DNA of 22,673 nt from Deferribacteraceae bacterium UBA1873 (GTDB lineage: Bacteria; Chrysiogenota; Deferribacteres; Deferribacterales; Flexistipitaceae), in contig DDHP01000021.1 of assembly GCA_002338145.1 (NCBI GenBank), forward strand, positions 1 to 22,673, read 5' to 3'. The position numbers and the translations under genes are program-made. Positions 1 to 6,223 of this stretch are shown here, piece after piece; positions within the stretch are counted from its first letter, which is position 1, and each line of letters opens with the position of its first letter. Below the pieces are notes generated by a model, which saw only the letters and a list, made by a program, of their open reading frames with translations, was not told where the DNA came from and did not search any database.

Positions 1-102
1 AAGCTGATATTTAACAGGGCGAGTGAAGTGGAGAGGTCTATTCTTATATAACAAATGTAAGTCACAAATTCCATGGTGAATACAAAAAATATTTCAATTG
101 TA

Positions 103-189
103 TTAATTCTTTAGCTTAATCTGAACCTTTACCTTACCCTTAAACCCACCACGGCATCTTTCGAAGTGCTTCCTGAATTATTAAAAACT
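103..189 (-). pseudogene. Possible remnant of a TonB-like C-terminus
   Basis: On the minus strand, bases 175-152 read QEALRKMP, followed after one frame change by GFKGKVKVQIKLKN and a stop at 103-105. The order 'ALRKMP...GKVKV.I.L' resembles the end of TonB C-terminal domains, where an ALRxMP-type segment precedes a GKxVxV beta strand. The two parts are in different frames, with an in-frame stop (TAA) after MPWWV. The open frame upstream runs into the hairpin at 225-277 without a start. It is therefore a broken fragment if it is coding at all. It is very short, the resemblance is from memory, and chance is a real alternative. Confidence 0.2.
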
Positions 190-217
190 TTCCAATACAT
201 TTTAGGTGATTAGTATA

Positions 218-299
218 TAAAAATCCCGGCTTATTGCTTCAAGAGGGGAGGAGGGAAGAAGCGTTTGAAAAGCCGGGCAATTTATTGTCTTTATTTACA
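218..299 (-). ncRNA. Candidate small RNA with C-rich apical loop
   Basis: Read on the minus strand, an 8-bp stem CCCGGCTT/AAGCCGGG (277-270 with 232-225) encloses an inner 5-bp stem GCTTC/GAAGC (262-258 with 240-236). The apical loop is 17 nt of pyrimidines only, TTCCCTCCTCCCCTCTT (257-241). The outer stem is followed by ATTTTTATA, so the element ends like an intrinsic terminator. A promoter-like pair lies just upstream (306-333), predicting an RNA of about 80 nt starting near 299. C-rich loops are a known way for regulatory RNAs to bind Shine-Dalgarno sequences. CTCCCCT in this loop is complementary to the AGGGGAG that precedes xseB (1571-1577). The RNA itself is inferred. The plain alternative is a long-loop terminator for the upstream minus-strand gene. 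Confidence 0.33.
219..277 (-). terminator. Intrinsic terminator (minus strand)
   Basis: A GC-rich 8-bp stem CCCGGCTT/AAGCCGGG with a long, internally paired loop is followed on the minus strand by A and five T residues (223-219). It would end transcripts from the hydrolase gene at 465-1277 or from the candidate small-RNA promoter at 306-333. The plus strand lacks a T-run after the stem, so the terminator acts in one direction. Confidence 0.6.
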
Positions 300-305
300 C
301 AATTT

Positions 306-333
306 AATATAATAAAACGTTAATAATAATCAA
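306..333 (-). promoter_or_regulatory. Promoter-like sequence for the candidate small RNA
   Basis: Minus strand: -35 TTGATT (333-328), a 16-bp spacer, then -10 TATATT (311-306). Predicted start is about position 299. The match is good for a sigma-70-type promoter, but the surrounding DNA is very AT-rich, so chance matches are common. Confidence 0.35.
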
Positions 334-377
334 GACTTTTTTTGCCTGGATTTAATTAATTTTTATTGTTTATATAT

Positions 378-403
378 TTTCTATATTATCTTAAATATAG
401 AAA
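378..403. repeat. 10-bp AT-rich inverted repeat
   Basis: TTTCTATATT (378-387) pairs perfectly with AATATAGAAA (394-403) around a 6-nt loop. A second, smaller inverted repeat TATGG/CCATA follows at 409-424. Neither is followed by a clear T-run on either strand, so they are not convincing terminators. Confidence 0.5.
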
Positions 404-452
404 GTTAATATGGCAATTACCATAAATAGTTTCTGCCCGAAAGCTATGAAAC

Positions 453-469
453 CCTGAACCAAGTTCAGG
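453..469. repeat. Short hairpin overlapping the stop codon of the hydrolase gene
   Basis: CCTGAAC (453-459) and GTTCAGG (463-469) form a 7-bp stem with a 3-nt loop. The minus-strand stop codon TGA (467-465) lies inside the right arm. Short palindromes of the form CTGAAC-NNN-GTTCAG are common as dispersed intergenic repeats in many bacterial genomes, so this may be one copy. The few T residues after it on the minus strand (GTTTCAT) make it at best a weak terminator. Confidence 0.45.
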
Positions 470-1277
470 ATGTTAATGTAAGTCCGGTCTTTATCGGAGT
501 GATTTTACTTTTGCAGACATTTTGCAAAACAAAGAGTCCGTTTAACCCTGTGCAATGGCCGGTTATTATATGTTTTATGTTGTAATTGTTTATCTCTTGG
601 GCGATTTCAATTATTTCATCTTCGCTGCTTCTAAAAAGGTGAAAACCGCCTATGAGATTTTTTATTGTATTTACTCCTGTTATATTAATAGCTGTTTTTA
701 TAATATTTAATATTCCTCTGTGGGAACATCCTGTGAGAACGCTTATCCCACCAGATTCCTTTAAAATAAGAAACATTTCATCATCAAAGGCATCTCTTTT
801 GTATACTTTTTTTTCTTTTATATACAAATTTGAATCTGAATCAAAGTTATCGTATTTTGTGATATGAGTAAAAATAATGTTTGCATTTATATTTATAGAA
901 TTTTCCACAAGTTTAAAATTGAGTAATTCGCTGTTTGAAATTTCATCGTTTAAGCCTATAAAAGTGTATGTCCCGTCAGAATTCTTTTTCATATGCCTGC
1001 TGTTAATATTTATGCTGCTGTATACTAAATATTTCTTTTGGGGATTGTTCAAATATTTTAGTCCGCCGGTGTGATCATAGTGTCCATGACTTAAAAATAT
1101 GGTATTAATGTTATCAAGCATGATATCTAATACTTTTGCATTATGTTTCATTGTAAAAGTTTGTCCTGTGTCAAAAATAAATCTGAAATTGTCAAAGGTT
1201 ACAATGCAGGAAAATCCATGTTCGGATAAGATTTCTTTTTGATCGGTGTAGTTATCTGTCAGAAAGGTAATTTTCAT
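465..1277 (-). CDS. Metallo-beta-lactamase-fold hydrolase (COG1237-like)
   Basis: This is a 270-residue cytoplasmic metallo-hydrolase with no signal peptide. The metal-binding signature LSHGHYDHTGGL (HxHxDH) is at about residues 62-73. It is followed by GCSHRGILNII (about 183-193), GGFHL and TGHCTG, each supplying a further conserved histidine in this fold. The GCSHxGI form and the overall order match the COG1237 group, often labelled 7,8-dihydropterin-6-methyl-aminobenzene-phosphate synthase-like, which includes archaeal methanopterin-pathway proteins. In bacteria the substrate is usually unknown, so no specific reaction is assigned. The start ATG (1277-1275) is preceded by AGGA at good spacing. 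The gene stands alone, divergent from the xseB operon, and its stop codon lies inside a short hairpin. Confidence 0.85.
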   Translation of the reverse strand: MKITFLTDNYTDQKEILSEHGFSCIVTFDNFRFIFDTGQTFTMKHNAKVLDIMLDNINTIFLSHGHYDHTGGLKYLNNPQKKYLVYSSININSRHMKKNSDGTYTFIGLNDEISNSELLNFKLVENSININANIIFTHITKYDNFDSDSNLYIKEKKVYKRDAFDDEMFLILKESGGISVLTGCSHRGILNIIKTAINITGVNTIKNLIGGFHLFRSSEDEIIEIAQEINNYNIKHIITGHCTGLNGLFVLQNVCKSKITPIKTGLTLTS

Positions 1278-1580
1278 TTTTTATCCTGGAAGTTTATATA
1301 AAATTTTTGCATAAAAGTTTTGCTCTTTTGCAACAATTCAGTAAGTTTATAGAGTAGCCGATGCTAATATTTATCTGAATATTTTTATACATTATAAAAA
1401 TTGTTATTACAGTTCAAGTAAAAATATGTTTCTTGGTATTTGCTTTTTTTAAATAGTTTTGCTAATTTGTGCTGTAATAGTCAACATTGTATTAATACAT
1501 AAAGAGTATACTTAAATGAATTTAGGAAAATATAATATATAGTCTGAATATAGCAAACTATTAATAGATAAGGGGAGTTT
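1278..1580. promoter_or_regulatory. Divergent intergenic region between the hydrolase and the xseB operon
   Basis: No gene is visible in these 303 bases. Features seen are a 9-bp AT-rich inverted repeat ATTTTTATA/TATAAAAAT with a 3-nt loop (1381-1401), a perfect 12-bp palindrome TGTATTAATACA (1488-1499), and a consensus -10 hexamer TATAAT at 1531-1536 with only a weak -35 (ATACTT, 1508-1513, 17-bp spacing). The hexamer is the likeliest promoter of the downstream operon, with an RNA start near 1543. The palindrome lies upstream of it, where an activator might bind. No clear promoter was found for the minus-strand gene. Confidence 0.4.
1488..1499. promoter_or_regulatory. 12-bp palindrome upstream of the xseB operon
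   Basis: TGTATTAATACA is its own reverse complement. It lies about 45-55 bases before the predicted transcription start of the operon, a typical place for a dimeric regulator. The regulator is unknown, and palindromes of this composition can arise by chance in AT-rich DNA. Confidence 0.3.
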
Positions 1581-1814
1581 ATGTCAGAGGAGAACACTTT
1601 TGAGAAAAAAATGGAGCGCTTGGAAAAAATAGTTAATGAACTTGAAGATGGTGAGCATGGTATCGAAGAGACATTAAAACTTTTTCAGGAAGGTGTTAAA
1701 TTAGGTAAGGAATGCCGAAAAATCTTGAATGATGTTGAATTGCGCGTGAATAAAGTTTTGGGAATTGATGAGGAAGGGGAAGTCTTGACGGAGAATTTTG
1801 ATGACAACGTTTAA
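1581..1814 (+). CDS. xseB: Exodeoxyribonuclease VII small subunit
   Basis: This 77-residue protein is the small subunit of exonuclease VII, which degrades single-stranded DNA and works with the large subunit XseA. It shows the typical N-terminal pattern FEKKMERLEKIVNELEDG, followed by a helical hairpin (ETLKLFQEGVKLGKECR) that packs against XseA. The length is normal for the family. The start ATG is preceded by AGGGGAG (1571-1577). It is the first gene of the long operon and overlaps ispA by 14 bp if ispA starts at 1801. xseA is not next to it and must lie elsewhere in the genome. Confidence 0.95.
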   Translation: MSEENTFEKKMERLEKIVNELEDGEHGIEETLKLFQEGVKLGKECRKILNDVELRVNKVLGIDEEGEVLTENFDDNV

Positions 1815-2700
1815 TTTAGAGGAATATCTAACATACTGGGCAAAAAAAACAGAGAGCTGGTTAAGGGATAATTTGTTATATTATAATGAACAAACGGTTG
1901 GACTTACAGATTCTATGCGTTACAGTATTATGGCAGGTGGGAAAAGACTCAGGCCGGCGTTAATTTATTCTGCTTTCGGCATTTTTGACAATGATTTTGA
2001 CAAAATCATACCTTATGCTTCGTCTGTTGAAATGCTTCATACATATTCTTTGATTCATGATGACTTACCTGCCATGGATGATGATGATTACAGGCGGGGT
2101 AAACCAACCAATCATAAAATGTTTGGGGAAGCTACCGCAATACTTTCCGGTGATGCCTTGTTGACGAAAGCATTTGAAATAATGCTTGATCCGGAAATAA
2201 ACACTGATGTTGACGTAGCTCTCAGAGCTGAAGCAGCTCATAAACTGGCTGTGGCAGCAGGGGATCAAGGTATGGTAGGCGGACAGTATGCAGATATACA
2301 GGCTGAAAAGGGAAATTTTGATGAGAGAACTGTTGAATTTATACATAAGCATAAAACAGCATCATTGCTGGGATATTGCACTGAACTTGGTGCTATTATA
2401 GGTTATGGCAGTGAGGATGACAAAAAAAGGTTGCGAAAATTTGGCATGAATATAGGTTTAGCTTTTCAAATAGTGGATGATTTACTTGATTTAACCTCTT
2501 CCACTGAAGAAATGGGCAAAGATGCCGGGAGTGATTTGAAGAAGGGCAAGGCAACTTATCCGGGGATATATGGTGTGGATAAATCCAAGCTTATGGCACA
2601 GGAACTTGTGGATGAATCTTTAGCGCTTGTTGAATGTTATAAACCTGCATCAAGGCCATTGAAAGAAATTGCCAGTTTTGTAGTAAATCGCAAAAAATAG
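1801..2700 (+). CDS. ispA: Farnesyl diphosphate synthase (polyprenyl synthetase family)
   Basis: This enzyme condenses isopentenyl diphosphate with allylic diphosphates to make farnesyl (possibly geranylgeranyl) diphosphate, the precursor of undecaprenyl and quinone side chains. It is about 299 residues from ATG 1801; a TTG at 1798 would add one residue. Substrate site GGKRLRP is at about 46-52. The first aspartate-rich motif DDLPAMDDDD starts at 87 and the second, DDLLD, is at about 226-230. The two-residue insertion in the first motif and the HTYSLIH segment before it are typical of bacterial FPP synthases (E. coli IspA type), which favours a C15 product. It sits directly before dxs, which supplies the same pathway. 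Confidence 0.93.
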   Translation: MTTFNLEEYLTYWAKKTESWLRDNLLYYNEQTVGLTDSMRYSIMAGGKRLRPALIYSAFGIFDNDFDKIIPYASSVEMLHTYSLIHDDLPAMDDDDYRRGKPTNHKMFGEATAILSGDALLTKAFEIMLDPEINTDVDVALRAEAAHKLAVAAGDQGMVGGQYADIQAEKGNFDERTVEFIHKHKTASLLGYCTELGAIIGYGSEDDKKRLRKFGMNIGLAFQIVDDLLDLTSSTEEMGKDAGSDLKKGKATYPGIYGVDKSKLMAQELVDESLALVECYKPASRPLKEIASFVVNRKK

Positions 2701-2737
2701 GGAAGTATATTCGGCATATAAACACACGGAGGATGAA

Positions 2738-4603
2738 TTGAGCATATTAAACACATTGGAGTTGCCTGATGGTATAAAAGAACTGAATTTTGATGAGCTG
2801 GATAAACTGGCTTTTGAAGTAAGAGAGTTTATGCTGGAATCTGTTTCAAAAACCGGAGGACACCTGGCTTCCAGTCTCGGTGTGGTGGAATTGACCATCG
2901 CGTTGCTGAAAATCTTTAATCCTCTTAAAGATAGAATTGTGTGGGATGTGGGGCATCAGTCTTATGCCTATAAAATACTTACTGATCGAAAAGATACTTT
3001 TAACACTTTAAGAAAATTTAATGGAATAAGTGGTTTTAATAAAATCAGCGAGAGCCCGTACGATGCTTTTGGAGTGGGGCATACCAGTACATCTATTGCT
3101 TCAGCTTTGGGCATAAAAACAGCTGCTGATATAAAGAACAAAGAGCAAAATGTTGTTGCCGTTATCGGTGATGGTGCAATGACCGCGGGGTTAGCTTTTG
3201 AAGCTATAAACTATTTGGGACATTTGGATAAAAATCTTATTGTTATACTGAATGATAATGAAATGTCCATAAGTCCAAATGTAGGAGCACTTTCCAGCTA
3301 TTTGTCAAGAATAATGACAGGTGAAGTATATACTAAATTCAGAAAGGATGTTTCTCATCTGCTGGAACACGCTCCAATGGGGACGAAATTTCTTCATGTT
3401 GCAAAAAAAATGGAGGAAGGGGTAAAAGGCTTTTTTACTCCGGGTGTTCTTTTTGAAGAGTTTGGAATGAAATATATAGGCCCAATAGATGGGCACAATA
3501 TAAAAGATTTGATTAAAGCCATACATAATGCCAAAATACAGGATGGACCATCTTTAATCCATGTGGGCACCAAAAAAGGCAAAGGGTTTAAACCTGCTGA
3601 AGATAATCCTGAAAAATTTCACGGTGTTTCTGCTTTTGATTTAAAAACAGGAAAGGCAATAAAATTTGGCTCATCCAAGACATATACCGATATTTTCAGC
3701 GATAAAATTTGTGAAATAGCTGAAAGAGATGAAAATGTTGTATCAATAACCGCAGCTATGCCTGATGGCGTTGGCCTTAGGAAATTTGCGGAAAAATTTC
3801 CTGACAGATTTTTTGATGTGGGAATAGCAGAACAGTTTGCTGTTACTTTTGCAGCCGGGTTGGCCGTCAATGGCCTAAAACCGTATGTTGCCATATATTC
3901 CACTTTTTTACAAAGAGCTTTTGACAGTATTGTACATGATGTTGCTTTGCAAAACCTGCCGGTAACGTTTTGTATCGATAGAGGGGGGCTTGTGGGGGCG
4001 GATGGGCCTACTCATCACGGTTCTTTTGATTTGTCTTACCTGAGAATGATTCCCAATCTTACAGTTATGGCTCCAAAAGATGGCAAGGAGCTTGAAGATA
4101 TGCTTGAGTTAACCTGCAGTTTGGATGGCCCTGTTGCGGTAAGATACCCGAGGGGAGCAGCTGACAAATATGATTATTCTTACTGTAAAGTGGAAAAAGG
4201 TGAGCCAGAAATCGTAAACAATGCCGGTGATTATGCAATTGTATCTGCAGGGCATATTTTTTCAGAAGCTGAAAAGTTACAAAATATGTTAAAAAATGAT
4301 GGCTTGGAAGTGGCACTTGTAAATATGCGCTTTATTAAACCTATTAACAAAGACAGTTTGCTTAATGTTTTGCTGGATAAAAAATCTGTTGTCCTGATGG
4401 AAGAAAATGCACTGAATGGTGGTGCATGTGAAGCTATACAGTCTATCCTTATTGACGCAGGATATAAGGGGGATATTTACAAATATGGCATCCCTGATGA
4501 GTTTGTGCCACATGGTGATATTGGATCTTTAAGAAACTTTATAGGCTTAACAGCAGAGCAAATTTACAGTTATATATCACAAAAATGGCAAAAAAACGCT
4601 TAG
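2738..4603 (+). CDS. dxs: 1-deoxy-D-xylulose-5-phosphate synthase
   Basis: This thiamine-diphosphate enzyme joins pyruvate and glyceraldehyde 3-phosphate, the first step of the methylerythritol phosphate isoprenoid pathway. It has 621 residues, the normal length. Visible motifs are VGHQSYAYK (about 71-79), the ThDP/Mg motif GDGAMTAG starting at 144 with NDNEMSIS (172-179), catalytic Glu365 in VGIAEQFAV, and GPTHHGSFD (about 423-431). The transketolase C-terminal domain follows. The start is a TTG at 2738 with GGAGGA (2728-2733) four bases upstream; the ATG at 2733 is out of frame. It overlaps tlyA by 19 bp. With ispA it forms an isoprenoid pair inside the operon. Confidence 0.96.
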   Translation: MSILNTLELPDGIKELNFDELDKLAFEVREFMLESVSKTGGHLASSLGVVELTIALLKIFNPLKDRIVWDVGHQSYAYKILTDRKDTFNTLRKFNGISGFNKISESPYDAFGVGHTSTSIASALGIKTAADIKNKEQNVVAVIGDGAMTAGLAFEAINYLGHLDKNLIVILNDNEMSISPNVGALSSYLSRIMTGEVYTKFRKDVSHLLEHAPMGTKFLHVAKKMEEGVKGFFTPGVLFEEFGMKYIGPIDGHNIKDLIKAIHNAKIQDGPSLIHVGTKKGKGFKPAEDNPEKFHGVSAFDLKTGKAIKFGSSKTYTDIFSDKICEIAERDENVVSITAAMPDGVGLRKFAEKFPDRFFDVGIAEQFAVTFAAGLAVNGLKPYVAIYSTFLQRAFDSIVHDVALQNLPVTFCIDRGGLVGADGPTHHGSFDLSYLRMIPNLTVMAPKDGKELEDMLELTCSLDGPVAVRYPRGAADKYDYSYCKVEKGEPEIVNNAGDYAIVSAGHIFSEAEKLQNMLKNDGLEVALVNMRFIKPINKDSLLNVLLDKKSVVLMEENALNGGACEAIQSILIDAGYKGDIYKYGIPDEFVPHGDIGSLRNFIGLTAEQIYSYISQKWQKNA

Positions 4604-5394
4604 ATATTTTACTTTTTGAATCGGCGAAAGCTGAGAGTAGAGAGAAGGCTAAATCTTTGATAATGTCCGGGAATGTTCATTCTGATAATAAAATTCTCGA
4701 TAAACCTGGAATGCTTGTTGATGAAAATATCCCACTGTATGTAAAAGAACGCTTGCCGTATGTCAGCAGAGGCGGGTTAAAACTGAAAAAAGCTGTGGAT
4801 ATATTTAAATTAAATTTTGAAGGAAAAACTGTAATTGATATTGGAGCTTCAACAGGTGGTTTTACTGACTTGGTTTTGCAACAAGGTGCTGAGAAAGTCT
4901 ATGCTGTGGATGTGGGAAAAAACCAGCTTCATTATAGCTTGACGAGAAACCCTCATGTTGTTGATTTGCAAAAAGTTAATTTCAGGGAAATTGATTTTGA
5001 TATAATCGGCGAAAAAGTTGACAACATTGTGTGTGATGTCTCCTTCATATCACTGAAAATGATTATTCCTAAGGCTGTAATGTTTTGTGTGGAAGGATGC
5101 GAACTTGTTTTTTTAATCAAACCACAGTTTGAAGCTAAAAAACAGGAAGTTGGTAAAAATGGTGTTGTTCGAAATCCTGAAGTGCACAAAAGAATTATGG
5201 AGGATATTATTGGTTTTGCAAAAAATTGTGGCTTATCTTTTCAGGGATTGACGCGCTCACCTATTAAAGGTCCCAAAGGTAACATTGAATATCTGGTGTA
5301 TTTCGTTTATAAAGATAAATTTTGTATGAATGATGATGTGAAAAATATTGTAAGGCAGGTTGTGGATGATGAAAAATATAGCTATTGTTGTTAA
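4585..5394 (+). CDS. tlyA: TlyA-family rRNA 2'-O-methyltransferase
   Basis: This 269-residue protein has an N-terminal S4 RNA-binding domain (about 3-60) and a C-terminal FtsJ-like SAM methyltransferase domain. The SAM motif DIGASTGGFTD is at about 85-95. The K-D-K-E set expected for ribose 2'-O-methylation is present: a lysine in SRGGLKLKK (about 66), Asp151 in CDVSFIS, Lys179 in LIKPQFE and Glu235 in GNIEYL. In other bacteria this family methylates 16S and/or 23S rRNA cytidines and affects capreomycin sensitivity; some members have been called haemolysins. The gene overlaps dxs upstream and nadK downstream. Confidence 0.92.
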   Translation: MAKKRLDILLFESAKAESREKAKSLIMSGNVHSDNKILDKPGMLVDENIPLYVKERLPYVSRGGLKLKKAVDIFKLNFEGKTVIDIGASTGGFTDLVLQQGAEKVYAVDVGKNQLHYSLTRNPHVVDLQKVNFREIDFDIIGEKVDNIVCDVSFISLKMIIPKAVMFCVEGCELVFLIKPQFEAKKQEVGKNGVVRNPEVHKRIMEDIIGFAKNCGLSFQGLTRSPIKGPKGNIEYLVYFVYKDKFCMNDDVKNIVRQVVDDEKYSYCC

Positions 5395-6223
5395 ACCTCA
5401 TGCTGGAGAAGTGGCGGACATTACAGAAACAATTTGCGATTATTTAAAGTCTGAGGGTAAAAATGTACTGATGGAGGAAAGGACAGCATCTGTTTTAGGT
5501 TGTTTTCATTATGCTTCACATGATGAAATAAAGGATGAAGCGGATCTGCTTATTGTTTTGGGTGGGGACGGTACGCTTATATCCACTAACAGAATAATTT
5601 CCGGTAAAAATATTCCGATTCTCGGAATTAACTTAGGAAGACTTGGTTTTTTAACAGAAACCAAAGTGGACGAGGCTCTGGATACAATTAAAAAAGTGCT
5701 TTCGGGAAAATACAAATATGATAATCGAATGAAGCTTTATAGCGAAATTTTTAATAACGGTGAAAAAGTTTTTGAAACAGAGGTATTGAACGATATTGTT
5801 ATAAATAAAGGTGCCCTTGCCAGAATTATTGATATAGAGGTTTCAATAGATGGGCAGTTTGTTAATCTTTACAGAGCTGATGGCTTGATAGTATCCACAC
5901 CCACCGGATCTACAGCTTATACACTTGCAGCCGGCGGACCTATTATCTATCCAACATTGCACTCTATTGTCATAACCCCTATCTGCCCCCACTCTCTGAC
6001 ACACAGACCTATAGTTGTACATGATGACAGTGAATTAAAAATAAGAATTCTTAATGACGATGAGAAAGTTTTTATTACATATGACGGTCAGATAGGAAGA
6101 AAAATGTCTCTAAAGGAAGAAATTTACATTCGGAAATCCCCCCAGCCACTAAAACTAATAGTTTCCCAAAAACGCAACTACTTTGCACTTCTTAAAGAAA
6201 AACTGGGGTGGGGAAGCATCTGA
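5366..6223 (+). CDS. nadK: NAD kinase
   Basis: This enzyme phosphorylates NAD to NADP using ATP or polyphosphate. It is about 285 residues. The hallmark GGDGT lies at about residue 65, NLGRLGFLTE at about 88, and the NAD-binding GSTAYTLAAGGPI segment follows near 180, all as expected. Two adjacent ATGs (5366 and 5369) could serve as start; AGG at 5357-5359 fits either, and a TTG at 5360 is less likely. It overlaps the end of tlyA by about 29 bp and shares one base with recN in a TGATG junction, a sign of translational coupling. The tlyA-nadK-recN order is common in bacteria. Confidence 0.95.
   Translation: MMKNIAIVVKPHAGEVADITETICDYLKSEGKNVLMEERTASVLGCFHYASHDEIKDEADLLIVLGGDGTLISTNRIISGKNIPILGINLGRLGFLTETKVDEALDTIKKVLSGKYKYDNRMKLYSEIFNNGEKVFETEVLNDIVINKGALARIIDIEVSIDGQFVNLYRADGLIVSTPTGSTAYTLAAGGPIIYPTLHSIVITPICPHSLTHRPIVVHDDSELKIRILNDDEKVFITYDGQIGRKMSLKEEIYIRKSPQPLKLIVSQKRNYFALLKEKLGWGSI

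Larger units (their letters stand above)
1..464. other. Non-coding left flank
   Basis: No intact gene is visible in this stretch. Its left end carries a G-rich string (GCGAGTGAAGTGGAGAGGTC, about 19-38) that resembles the string at the extreme right end of the window. Further in lie a possible TonB-like coding remnant on the minus strand (103-189), a candidate minus-strand small RNA (218-299) with a promoter-like sequence (306-333), and three short inverted repeats (378-403, 409-424, 453-469). A weak 7-bp inverted repeat AATACAA/TTGTATT lies at 79-104. Confidence 0.6.

Noticed and set aside
225..277. Plus-strand reading of the hairpin as a riboswitch or a G-rich ribosome-binding loop
   Set aside because: No gene follows on the plus strand and there is no T-run on that side; the minus-strand reading as a terminator or small RNA fits better.
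652..1074. Two plus-strand open frames of 65-71 codons
   Set aside because: Both are antisense to the metallo-hydrolase gene, hydrophobic by base composition only, and lack ribosome-binding sites.
1381..1401. AT-rich 9-bp hairpin as a terminator
   Set aside because: It lies between two divergent genes where no transcript should end, and it has no GC-rich stem.
5360..5365. TTG start for nadK
   Set aside because: Adjacent ATG codons at 5366 and 5369 with an AGG at proper spacing are preferable, and the extra two residues match nothing in the family.
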